A DNA stretch of 64,000 bases from positions 878,234 to 942,233 of the forward strand of contig RPFO01000310.1 in assembly GCA_009746045.1 (NCBI GenBank), read 5' to 3'. The notes beneath the pieces are model-generated. The model did no database searches and had not been told where the DNA came from. It worked only from the letters and a program-made list of their open reading frames with translations. Source of the stretch: Mesostigma viride. Lineage: Eukaryota > Streptophyta > Mesostigmatophyceae > Mesostigmatales > Mesostigmataceae. Shown here piece after piece: positions 35,901-48,296 of this stretch; position 1 is the first letter of the stretch, and each line of letters starts with the position of its first letter. A program made the translations under genes and the position numbers.

Positions 35901-38900
35901 ATCCCACGGCTACACCCCCCCATGTGTGTGTGCACCATCCCACGGCTGCACCCCCCCATGTGTGTGTGCACCATCCCACGGCTGCACCCCCCCATGTGTG
36001 TGTGCACCAGTGAACCATCCCACGGCTGCACCCCCCCATGTGTGTGTGCACCATCCCACGGCTGCACCCCCCCATGTGTGTGTGCACCAGTGAACCATCC
36101 CACGGCTGCACCCCCCCATGTGTGTGTGCACCAGTGCACCATCCCACGGCTACACCCCCCCATGTGTGTGTGCACCAGTGAACCATCCCACGGCTGCACC
36201 CCCCCATGTGTGTGTGCACCAGTGAACCATCCCACGGCTGCACCCCCCCATGTGTGTGTGCACCATCCCACGGCTGCACCCCCCCATGTGTGTGTGCACC
36301 ATCCCACGGCTACACCCCCCATGTGTGTGTGCACCAGTGCACCATCCCACGGCTGCACCCCCCCATGTGTGTGTGAACCATCCCACGGCTGCACCCCCCC
36401 ATGTGTGTGTGCACCAGTGAACCATCCCACGGCTGCACCCCCCATGTGTGTGTGCACCATCCCACGGCTGCACCCCCCCATGTGTGTGTGCACCAGTGAA
36501 CCATCCCACGGCTGCACCCCCCCATGTGTGTGTGCACCATCCCACGGCTGCACCCCCCCATGTGTGTGTGCACCAGTGAACCATCCCACGGCTGCACCCC
36601 CCCATGTGTGTGTGCACCAGTGAACCATCCCACGGCTGCACCCCCCCATGTGTGTGTGCACCAGTGAACCATCCCACGGCTGCACCCCCCCATGTGTGTG
36701 TGCACCAGTGAACCATCCCACGGCTGCACCCCCCCATGTGTGTGTGCACCAGTGAACCATCCCACGGCTGCACCCCCCCATGTGTGTGTGCACCAGTGAA
36801 CCATCCCACGGCTGCACCCCCCCATGTGTGTGTGCACCATCCCACGGCTGCACCCCCCCATGTGTGTGTGCACCAGTGAACCATCCCACGGCTGCACCCC
36901 CCCATGTGTGTGTGCACCAGTGAACCATCCCACGGCTGCACCCCCCCATGTGTGTGTGCACCAGTGCACCATCCCACGGCTACACCCCCCCATGTGTGTG
37001 TGCACCAGTGAACCATCCCACGGCTACACCCCCCATGTGTGTGTGCACCAGTGCACCATCCCACGGCTACCCCCCCATGTGTGTGTGCACCAGTGAACCA
37101 TCCCACGGCTACCCCCCCATGTGTGTGTGCACCAGTGAACCATCCCACGGCTGCACCCCCCCATGTGTGTGTGCACCAGTGCACCATCCCACGGCTGCAC
37201 CCCCCCATGTGTGTGTGCACCAGTGAACCATCCCACGGCTGCACCCCCCCATGTGTGTGTGCACCAGTGAACCATCCCACGGCTGCACCCCCCCATGTGT
37301 GTGTGCACCAGTGAACCATCCCACGGCTGCACCCCCCCATGTGTGTGTGCACCAGTGAACCATCCCACGGCTACACCCCCCCATGTGTGTGTGCACCATC
37401 CCACGGCTGCACCCCCCCATGTGTGTGTGCACCAGTGAACCATCCCACGGCTGCACCCCCCCATGTGTGTGTGCACCAGTGCACCATCCCACGGCTGCAC
37501 CCCCCCATGTGTGTGTGCACCAGTGAACCATCCCACGGCTGCACCCCCCCATGTGTGTGTGCACCAGTGAACCATCCCACGGCTGCACCCCCCCATGTGT
37601 GTGTGCACCAGTGAACCATCCCACGGCTGCACCCCCCCATGTGTGTGTGCACCAGTGCACCATCCCACGGCTACACCCCCCCATGTGTGTGTGCACCAGT
37701 GAACCATCCCACGGCTACACCCCCCCATGTGTGTGTGCACCAGTGAACCATCCCACGGCTACACCCCCCCATGTGTGTGTGCACCAGTGAACCATCCCAC
37801 GGCTACACCCCCCATGTGTGTGTGCACCAGTGCACCATCCCACGGCTACACCCCCCCATGTGTGTGTGCACCAGTGAACCATCCCACGGCTGCACCCCCC
37901 ATGTGTGTGTGCACCAGTGCACCATCCCACGGCTGCACCCCCCCATGTGTGTGTGCACCAGTGAACCATCCCACGGCTACACCCCCCCATGTGTGTGTGC
38001 ACCAGTGCACCATCCCACGGCTACACCCCCCCATGTGTGTGTGCACCAGTGAACCATCCCACGGCTGCACCCCCCCATGTGTGTGTGCACCAGTGAACCA
38101 TCCCACGGCTACACCCCCCCATGTGTGTGTGCACCAGTGAACCATCCCACGGCTACACCCCCCCATGTGTGTGTGCACCAGTGAACCATCCCACGGCTAC
38201 ACCCCCCCATGTGTGTGTGCACCATCCCACGGCTGCACCCCCCCATGTGTGTGTGCACCAGTGCACCATCCCACGGCTACACCCCCCATGTGTGTGTGCA
38301 CCAGTGAACCATCCCACGGCTACACCCCCCCATGTGTGTGTGCACCAGTGAACCATCCCACGGCTGCACCCCCCCATGTGTGTGTGCACCATCCCACGGC
38401 TGCACCCCCCCATGTGTGTGTGCACCATCCCACGGCTGCACCCCCCCATGTGTGTGTGCACCAGTGAACCATCCCACGGCTACACCCCCCCATGTGTGTG
38501 TGCACCATCCCACGGCTGCACCCCCCCATGTGTGTGTGCACCATCCCACGGCTGCACCCCCCCATGTGTGTGTGCACCAGTGAACCATCCCACGGCTACA
38601 CCCCCCCATGTGTGTGTGCACCAGTGCACCATCCCACGGCTACACCCCCCCATGTGTGTGTGCACCATCCCACGGCTGCACCCCCCCATGTGTGTGTGCA
38701 CCAGTGAACCATCCCACGGCTACACCCCCCCATGTGTGTGTGCACCATCCCACGGCTGCACCCCCCCATGTGTGTGTGCACCATCCCACGGCTGCACCCC
38801 CCCATGTGTGTGTGCACCAGTGCACCATCCCACGGCTGCACCCCCCCATGTGTGTGTGCACCAGTGAACCATCCCACGGCTACCCCCCCATGTGTGTGTG

Positions 38901-41900
38901 CACCATCCCACGGCTACACCCCCCCATGTGTGTGTGCACCAGTGAACCATCCCACGGCTGCACCCCCCCATGTGTGTGTGCACCAGTGAACCATCCCACG
39001 GCTGCACCCCCCCATGTGTGTGTGCACCATCCCACGGCTGCACCCCCCCATGTGTGTGTGCACCAGTGAACCATCCCACGGCTGCACCCCCCCATGTGTG
39101 TGTGCACCATCCCACGGCTACACCCCCCCATGTGTGTGTGCACCATCCCACGGCTGCACCCCCCCATGTGTGTGTGAACCATCCCACGGCTGCACCCCCC
39201 CATGTGTGTGTGCACCAGTGCACCATCCCACGGCTGCACCCCCCCATGTGTGTGTGCACCAGTGCACCATCCCACGGCTGCACCCCCCCATGTGTGTGTG
39301 CACCAGTGAACCATCCCACGGCTACACCCCCCCATGTGTGTGTGAACCATCCCACGGCTACACCCCCCCATGTGTGTGTGCACCAGTGCACCATCCCACG
39401 GCTGCACCCCCCCATGTGTGTGTGCACCAGTGCACCATCCCACGGCTGCACCCCCCATGTGTGTGTGCACCAGTGAACCATCCCACGGCTGCACCCCCCC
39501 ATGTGTGTGTGCACCAGTGAACCATCCCACGGCTGCACCCCCCCATGTGTGTGTGCACCAGTGAACCATCCCACGGCTACACCCCCCCATGTGTGTGTGC
39601 ACCAGTGCACCATCCCACGGCTGCACCCCCCCATGTGTGTGTGCACCAGTGCACCATCCCACGGCTGCACCCCCCCATGTGTGTGTGCACCAGTGAACCA
39701 TCCCACGGCTGCACCCCCCCATGTGTGTGTGCACCAGTGAACCATCCCACGGCTGCACCCCCCCATGTGTGTGTGCACCAGTGAACCATCCCACGGCTAC
39801 ACCCCCCCATGTGTGTGTGCACCAGTGCACCATCCCACGGCTGCACCCCCCCATGTGTGTGTGCACCAGTGCACCATCCCACGGCTGCACCCCCCCATGT
39901 GTGTGTGCACCAGTGAACCATCCCACGGCTACACCCCCCCATGTGTGTGTGCACCATCCCACGGCTGCACCCCCCCATGTGTGTGTGCACCAGTGCACCA
40001 TCCCACGGCTGCACCCCCCCATGTGTGTGTGCACCATCCCACGGCTGCACCCCCCCATGTGTGTGTGCACCATCCCACGGCTGCACCCCCCCATGTGTGT
40101 GTGCACCAGTGCACCATCCCACGGCTACACCCCCCATGTGTGTGTGCACCATCCCACGGCTACACCCCCCCATGTGTGTGTGCACCAGTGAACCATCCCA
40201 CGGCTGCACCCCCCCATGTGTGTGTGCACCATCCCACGGCTACACCCCCCCATGTGTGTGTGCACCATCCCACGGCTACACCCCCCCATGTGTGTGTGCA
40301 CCAGTGAACCATCCCACGGCTACACCCCCCCATGTGTGTGTGCACCATCCCACGGCTGCACCCCCCATGTGTGTGTGCACCAGTGCACCATCCCACGGCT
40401 ACACCCCCCCATGTGTGTGTGCACCAGTGCACCATCCCACGGCTGCACCCCCCATGTGTGTGTGCACCATCCCACGGCTGCACCCCCCCATGTGTGTGTG
40501 CACCATCCCACGGCTGCACCCCCCCATGTGTGTGTGCACCAGTGCACCATCCCACGGCTACACCCCCCCATGTGTGTGTGCACCATCCCACGGCTACACC
40601 CCCCCATGTGTGTGTGCACCAGTGAACCATCCCACGGCTGCACCCCCCCATGTGTGTGTGCACCATCCCACGGCTACACCCCCCCATGTGTGTGTGCACC
40701 ATCCCACGGCTACACCCCCCCATGTGTGTGTGCACCAGTGAACCATCCCACGGCTACACCCCCCCATGTGTGTGTGCACCATCCCACGGCTGCACCCCCC
40801 CATGTGTGTGTGCACCAGTGCACCATCCCACGGCTACACCCCCCCATGTGTGTGTGCACCAGTGCACCATCCCACGGCTGCACCCCCCCATGTGTGTGTG
40901 CACCAGTGAACCATCCCACGGCTACACCCCCCCATGTGTGTGTGCACCAGTGAACCATCCCACGGCTACACCCCCCCATGTGTGTGTGCACCATCCCACG
41001 GCTGCACCCCCCCATGTGTGTGTGCACCATCCCACGGCTGCACCCCCCCATGTGTGTGTGCACCAGTGAACCATCCCACGGCTGCACCCCCCCATGTGTG
41101 TGTGCACCAGTGAACCATCCCACGGCTACACCCCCCCATGTGTGTGTGCACCAGTGAACCATCCCACGGCTGCACCCCCCCATGTGTGTGTGCACCAGTG
41201 CACCATCCCACGGCTACACCCCCCATGTGTGTGTGCACCAGTGCACCATCCCACGGCTACACCCCCCCATGTGTGTGTGCACCATCCCACGGCTACACCC
41301 CCCCATGTGTGTGTGCACCAGTGCACCATCCCACGGCTACACCCCCCCATGTGTGTGTGCACCATCCCACGGCTACACCCCCCCATGTGTGTGTGCACCA
41401 GTGCACCATCCCACGGCTGCACCCCCCCATGTGTGTGTGCACCAGTGAACCATCCCACGGCTACACCCCCCCATGTGTGTGTGCACCAGTGAACCATCCC
41501 ACGGCTGCACCCCCCCATGTGTGTGTGCACCAGTGCACCATCCCACGGCTACACCCCCCATGTGTGTGTGCACCATCCCACGGCTGCACCCCCCCATGTG
41601 TGTGTGCACCATCCCACGGCTGCACCCCCCCATGTGTGTGTGCACCATCCCACGGCTGCACCCCCCCATGTGTGTGTGCACCATCCCACGGCTACACCCC
41701 CCCATGTGTGTGTGCACCATCCCACGGCTACACCCCCCCATGTGTGTGTGCACCAGTGCACCATCCCACGGCTACACCCCCCCATGTGTGTGTGCACCAT
41801 CCCACGGCTGCACCCCCCCATGTGTGTGTGCACCATCCCACGGCTGCACCCCCCCATGTGTGTGTGCACCAGTGAACCATCCCACGGCTGCACCCCCCCA

Positions 41901-44900
41901 TGTGTGTGTGCACCAGTGAACCATCCCACGGCTGCACCCCCCCATGTGTGTGTGCACCATCCCACGGCTGCACCCCCCCATGTGTGTGTGCACCAGTGCA
42001 CCATCCCACGGCTGCACCCCCCCATGTGTGTGTGCACCAGTGAACCATCCCACGGCTGCACCCCCCATGTGTGTGTGCACCAGTGAACCATCCCACGGCT
42101 ACACCCCCCCATGTGTGTGTGCACCATCCCACGGCTGCACCCCCCCATGTGTGTGTGCACCAGTGCACCATCCCACGGCTGCACCCCCCCATGTGTGTGT
42201 GCACCAGTGAACCATCCCACGGCTGCACCCCCCCATGTGTGTGTGCACCAGTGAACCATCCCACGGCTACACCCCCCCATGTGTGTGTGCACCATCCCAC
42301 GGCTGCACCCCCCCATGTGTGTGTGCACCAGTGCACCATCCCACGGCTGCACCCCCCCATGTGTGTGTGCACCAGTGAACCATCCCACGGCTGCACCCCC
42401 CCATGTGTGTGTGCACCAGTGAACCATCCCACGGCTGCACCCCCCCATGTGTGTGTGCACCATCCCACGGCTGCACCCCCCCATGTGTGTGTGCACCAGT
42501 GAACCATCCCACGGCTGCACCCCCCCATGTGTGTGTGCACCATCCCACGGCTACACCCCCCCATGTGTGTGTGCACCAGTGCACCATCCCACGGCTGCAC
42601 CCCCCCATGTGTGTGTGCACCATCCCACGGCTGCACCCCCCCATGTGTGTGTGCACCAGTGAACCATCCCACGGCTACACCCCCCCATGTGTGTGTGCAC
42701 CATCCCACGGCTGCACCCCCCCATGTGTGTGTGCACCAGTGCACCATCCCACGGCTACACCCCCCCATGTGTGTGTGCACCATCCCACGGCTGCACCCCC
42801 CCATGTGTGTGTGCACCATCCCACGGCTGCACCCCCCCATGTGTGTGTGCACCATCCCACGGCTGCACCCCCCCATGTGTGTGTGCACCATCCCACGGCT
42901 GCACCCCCCCATGTGTGTGTGCACCAGTGAACCATCCCACGGCTGCACCCCCCCATGTGTGTGTGCACCATCCCACGGCTACACCCCCCCATGTGTGTGT
43001 GCACCATCCCACGGCTGCACCCCCCCATGTGTGTGTGCACCATCCCACGGCTACACCCCCCCATGTGTGTGTGCACCATCCCACGGCTGCACCCCCCCAT
43101 GTGTGTGTGCACCAGTGCACCATCCCACGGCTACACCCCCCCATGTGTGTGTGCACCATCCCACGGCTACACCCCCCCATGTGTGTGTGCACCATCCCAC
43201 GGCTGCACCCCCCATGTGTGTGTGCACCATCCCACGGCTACACCCCCCATGTGTGTGTGCACCATCCCACGGCTGCACCCCCCCATGTGTGTGTGCACCA
43301 GTGCACCATCCCACGGCTACACCCCCCCATGTGTGTGTGCACCATCCCACGGCTGCACCCCCCCATGTGTGTGTGCACCATCCCACGGCTGCACCCCCCA
43401 TGTGTGTGTGCACCATCCCACGGCTGCACCCCCCCATGTGTGTGTGCACCATCCCACGGCTGCACCCCCCCATGTGTGTGTGCACCATCCCACGGCTACA
43501 CCCCCCCATGTGTGTGTGCACCATCCCACGGCTACACCCCCCCATGTGTGTGTGCACCAGTGAACCATCCCACGGCTACACCCCCCCATGTGTGTGTGCA
43601 CCAGTGAACCATCCCACGGCTGCACCCCCCCATGTGTGTGTGCACCATCCCACGGCTACACCCCCCCATGTGTGTGTGCACCATCCCACGGCTACACCCC
43701 CCCATGTGTGTGTGCACCATCCCACGGCTGCACCCCCCCATGTGTGTGTGCACCATCCCACGGCTACACCCCCCCATGTGTGTGTGCACCAGTGAACCAT
43801 CCCACGGCTACACCCCCCCATGTGTGTGTGCACCAGTGAACCATCCCACGGCTGCACCCCCCCATGTGTGTGTGCACCATCCCACGGCTGCACCCCCCCA
43901 TGTGTGTGTGCACCATCCCACGGCTACACCCCCCCATGTGTGTGTGCACCAGTGAACCATCCCACGGCTACACCCCCCCATGTGTGTGTGCACCAGTGAA
44001 CCATCCCACGGCTGCACCCCCCCATGTGTGTGTGCACCATCCCACGGCTGCACCCCCCCATGTGTGTGTGCACCATCCCACGGCTGCACCCCCCCATGTG
44101 TGTGTGAACCATCCCACGGCTGCACCCCCCCATGTGTGTGTGCACCATCCCACGGCTGCACCCCCCCATGTGTGTGTGCACCATCCCACGGCTGCACCCC
44201 CCCATGTGTGTGTGCACCAGTGAACCATCCCACGGCTACACCCCCCCATGTGTGTGTGCACCATCCCACGGCTACACCCCCCCATGTGTGTGTGCACCAT
44301 CCCACGGCTACACCCCCCCATGTGTGTGTGCACCAGTGAACCATCCCACGGCTGCACCCCCCCATGTGTGTGTGCACCATCCCACGGCTGCACCCCCCCA
44401 TGTGTGTGTGCACCAGTGAACCATCCCACGGCTACACCCCCCATGTGTGTGTGCACCATCCCACGGCTACACCCCCCCATGTGTGTGTGCACCATCCCAC
44501 GGCTGCACCCCCCCATGTGTGTGTGCACCATCCCACGGCTGCACCCCCCCATGTGTGTGTGCACCAGTGAACCATCCCACGGCTGCACCCCCCCATGTGT
44601 GTGTGCACCAGTGAACCATCCCACGGCTGCACCCCCCCATGTGTGTGTGCACCATCCCACGGCTGCACCCCCCCATGTGTGTGTGCACCATCCCACGGCT
44701 GCACCCCCCCATGTGTGTGTGCACCAGTGAACCATCCCACGGCTGCACCCCCCATGTGTGTGTGCACCAGTGAACCATCCCACGGCTACACCCCCCATGT
44801 GTGTGTGCACCATCCCACGGCTACACCCCCCCATGTGTGTGTGCACCATCCCACGGCTACACCCCCCCATGTGTGTGTGCACCAGTGAACCATCCCACGG

Positions 44901-45716
44901 CTACACCCCCCCATGTGTGTGTGCACCAGTGCACCATCCCACGGCTGCACCCCCCCATGTGTGTGTGCACCATCCCACGGCTACACCCCCCCATGTGTGT
45001 GTGCACCAGTGCACCATCCCACGGCTACACCCCCCCATGTGTGTGTGCACCATCCCACGGCTGCACCCCCCCATGTGTGTGTGCACCAGTGAACCATCCC
45101 ACGGCTGCACCCCCCCATGTGTGTGTGCACCAGTGAACCATCCCACGGCTACACCCCCCCATGTGTGTGTGCACCATCCCACGGCTACACCCCCCCATGT
45201 GTGTGTGCACCAGTGAACCATCCCACGGCTGCACCCCCCCATGTGTGTGTGCACCATCCCACGGCTACACCCCCCCATGTGTGTGTGCACCAGTGAACCA
45301 TCCCACGGCTACACCCCCCCATGTGTGTGTGCACCAGTGCACCATCCCACGGCTACACCCCCCCATGTGTGTGTGCACCAGTGAACCATCCCACGGCTGC
45401 ACCCCCCCATGTGTGTGTGCACCAGTGAACCATCCCACGGCTGCACCCCCCCATGTGTGTGTGCACCAGTGAACCATCCCACGGCTACACCCCCCATGTG
45501 TGTGTGCACCAGTGCACCATCCCACGGCTACACCCCCCATGTGTGTGTGCACCATCCCACGGCTGCACCCCCCCATGTGTGTGTGCACCAGTGCACCATC
45601 CCACGGCTACACCCCCCCATGTGTGTGTGCACCAGTGCACCATCCCACGGCTGCACCCCCCCATGTGTGTGTGCACCATCCCACGGCTACACCCCCCCAT
45701 GTGTGTGTGCACCAGT
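29914..45716. repeat. 36/44-bp satellite, right segment
   Basis: The array resumes in register after the gap. Occasional single-base errors occur to about 33400 and cluster at 32320-32650; the rest is very regular. Local higher-order units can be seen: at 38461 and 38577 a trimer of one 44-bp and two 36-bp units repeats with a 116-bp period. The last full unit ends at 45716 with CACCAGTG. A decayed remnant (GGGAGCCATCCCACACCACAC) follows to about 45745. No gene is supported. Confidence 0.96.
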
Positions 45717-46933
45717 GAGGGGGAGCCATCCCACACCACACAACACCACAGCACACCGTTGGTCATTTCCCCTGGCGCATATTTCCTGCAATTCCCAACG
45801 ATCGCAACATGAGATCTGGAATTGAACTTTTTCAATTTCCTGAGGAACTGATCTTGCCCAGATTACCGAGCGCAAGAGCAGATCTGCTTTTTGCTCAAGT
45901 TTCAGATATCTTCCCGGGCGTGTTTCCTGACTCAGCCTACTGTCCCTGGCTCCTGCGTGGCTTTCGACAAGATTTTTTCCACTGTGTGTGGTTCCGGGTT
46001 CCACACATTTCAATAAGAAATTACGGAATCTGGTCGACAACAACGCAGTATTGCTGGGAAGACTAATTAAGCACACTTTACTTGAGTGTGTGTGCACATG
46101 TGTGTATGTGTATGGAGCTTGTTGTGGGATCCTTGAGAACAAGGTCCTTAATTGTGTCTTATATCCTCTCATGCATTTTATAGTGGATGGCTTTCCTTAC
46201 TTCCCGTTGCAGCCTGCTCCCCCCTGCATTTAACAAATCATAATCAGATAGGATTGCAGGGCACAATGGATGATGTTAACAAATAAGCGTATACACCGAA
46301 TTTCAGTTGCAATAACTGCATGATCATCATCAAGGAGCGTGCTAATTGGGTGACTGACAATTGGACCACAAAAACTGTCGCGTATTATACCAGCGGCCCC
46401 GTATTTTTCACAGTCACGTATTATACACTGCCGCGTATTTTACACCCCCCACGTATAATACGCGTGTTTTAGGTCCGCGTATTATACCCCGTACACGTAT
46501 TTGCCAACCCGGTGTACATGGACGGCATGTATGTACATAGTTGACTTTACATACATTAGTGGGAAAATGAGACAACCAACATATAGTTATCTCATTTAAT
46601 ACACTACAAAAGATACACAGACACTTGCATGACATTGATCATAACTGTATTCAGTAGGCAATACATCATCACCCCACATGCACATGCTGCATCTCAATCT
46701 GGCCGGGTTGCTGGGCCTCTTATATATGAAAAAACTGTAATATGAAAAAACTGCACACATGTGCAGTGAAATCCCGGTTACTGGTCACTGAAATTGCAAT
46801 GGCAGACGCACAATCTGCATGATGTAGCAGTGCCCAATCACCAAGTTCAGGCACCCCGGCCATTTTGAGATGCACGGCGAAGGGTCGATGCCTCCTGGAT
46901 ACCAACCTCCTAAATCGACCCAACACGTCCTAC
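45717..46933. other. Unique DNA right of the satellite, no supported gene
   Basis: The first 30 bp are a decayed satellite unit. Beyond it open frames reach only 85 codons on the plus strand (45809-46066) and 161 on the minus strand (45687-46172), the latter ending in satellite. Neither shows a recognisable domain. A TG-rich stretch lies near 46085-46115 and a cluster of CGTATTATAC-like motifs at 46379-46505. Confidence 0.6.
46379..46505. repeat. Cluster of degenerate CGTATTATAC motifs
   Basis: Seven related words in 127 bp: CGCGTATTATAC, CCGTATTTTTC, CACGTATTATAC, CGCGTATTTTAC, CACGTATAATACGCG, CGCGTATTATAC and CACGTATTTG, spaced about 15-30 bp apart. One, CGTATAATACG, is self-complementary. 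The spacing is irregular, so this may be an old decayed minisatellite or a group of protein-binding sites. Confidence 0.6.
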
Positions 46934-48296
46934 ATCAACCTCGGCCAATGCGCCCGGGAACTTCTCCTTGTGCATGGCCTTGAACTCCTTGCGCATGTTG
47001 AGGCTCTTGCAAGTCGGGGGCATGTGCTGACATTGCAAACCATCCACCACCACCACCTGACATGATGTATCATGCCATCGCCTTCACGGAGCTGTTTAGA
47101 ATCCACCATGGAGATCATGACCGCAGTCTCAGCGTACGGCTCAGTATGGTATTGCAGCGCGAACACGCATGGCAGGTTGCAGGTTGGTCTTGCGCGTCCC
47201 CATGGAGCGCAATGCAGTAAGGTGGTTGTCAAGGAAGTCGGCTCTGGGTGGGTATGCATTGGGGGGAAGTCGGGACGGGCGTGGCAAATACGAAAATCTT
47301 TGTACCCAAGCAAGCATAAATGCCACAAAACCCATGATCAGGTCACAACCAACATTGAACTTGTGGACAAAGCCTGCAAGGCTATGAACTTGGTGATACA
47401 GCACAACCCATGTACCACTATAATAAGAAACCATGGAAGCACTACAGGTATTGCTGTTGAAGTTCTTGCAGAAGGCTCAGAGATATCTGTTGACACCATG
47501 CAAGGACACCAACCTAGCCAGAAAGGTATTGTAATAGCCATGATAGGGAAAACTCTTACCGCATCTGGTTGGCAAGGTGTTGTTGCCTCTCTCTGTCCGC
47601 GAACATGCCCTCGCAGCTCAGCTCGAGGAAATGCCGGTTAGCAGCCCTGAACTCTGCGTCGCCGTACTTCAACGTGGTGATATGCCTTGCTGCATCCTGC
47701 TACGCGTTCCTGAATAGGGCACCAAAACACAAGGGCATTGCCACAAAAAATGAACACCGCGTTCATACAATGCAAACCATGAACGCCAGAGAGAAATTCA
47801 TCCCTAGAAGCATGGCAAACCAGATGTCCAAAGAGAGTAGTATCACCACCACTTACTCGGGAATGGCCCGCTCCTTGGACCTCGATGACGCAGATGCCTT
47901 GTAAATCTTGATTCCCTCATGTTCACCCACGTCGGGGGCTGTGCCCTTCGCATGGATGAAGTACCACCTAGTGCGAAAAAATGCCAACGCGTTCAGGACC
48001 TTATCCAGGGTGGCCTTCCCCTGCAACGAGTGAAACATTGGTACGACAGCATCCAAATACAAAGTGGGAAATACAGCGTGTGAATTGCGGCCTGACCGAT
48101 GCCCCAGATGCAGCAGCAGAGACTTGTAAGGTTGTGCTTTGAAACATGGGACCGGACACACACAGCTCAGAAACCACAGTGCATTATACATCTGCCTCCG
48201 TGTCTTTTCGGCTTTCCAGATACTGCTCGACCGCCCCCACTGTAGAAAGGTGTTCCTAGCCCTCCGCATACTCCGGTGTCGCGTGATGAAACGCAC
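46934..48296 (-). CDS. Possible multi-exon gene on the minus strand, function unknown
   Basis: Three minus-strand segments look like exons. 48020-47857 follows the acceptor TTTCACTCGTTGCAG, reads GKATLDKVLNALAFFRTRW..., and ends at a consensus GTAAGT donor; its frame is open back to 48296. About 47685-47560 reads GDAEFRAANRHFLELSCEG... and ends at GTAAGA. 47026-46934 is 93 bp, phase 0, follows TGCAATGTCAG, reads CKSLNMRKEFKAMHKEKF... and ends at GTAGGA. The first two join in frame if the acceptor is CAAG at 47686. The part between 47560 and 47027 is unresolved; FLDNHLTALRSMGTRK near 47230 may be another exon. I recognise no family. A 189-codon plus-strand frame (47072-47641) overlaps and cannot be excluded. 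Exon borders are inferred. Confidence 0.35.

Noticed and set aside
4371-45716. Very long open frames on both strands of the satellite (up to 567 codons of MGGCSRGMVHTH-type or CVCAPSHGCTPP-type repeats)
   Set aside because: A 36-bp unit is 12 codons with few stops, so frames stay open on either strand by arithmetic. Adjacent 44-bp units shift the frame, starts and stops follow unit type, and the same frames occur on both strands.
47072-47641. 189-codon plus-strand ORF as a gene
   Set aside because: It has an ATG and fair length but no recognised motif, and it is antisense to exon-like segments with consensus donors. Kept only as an alternative.
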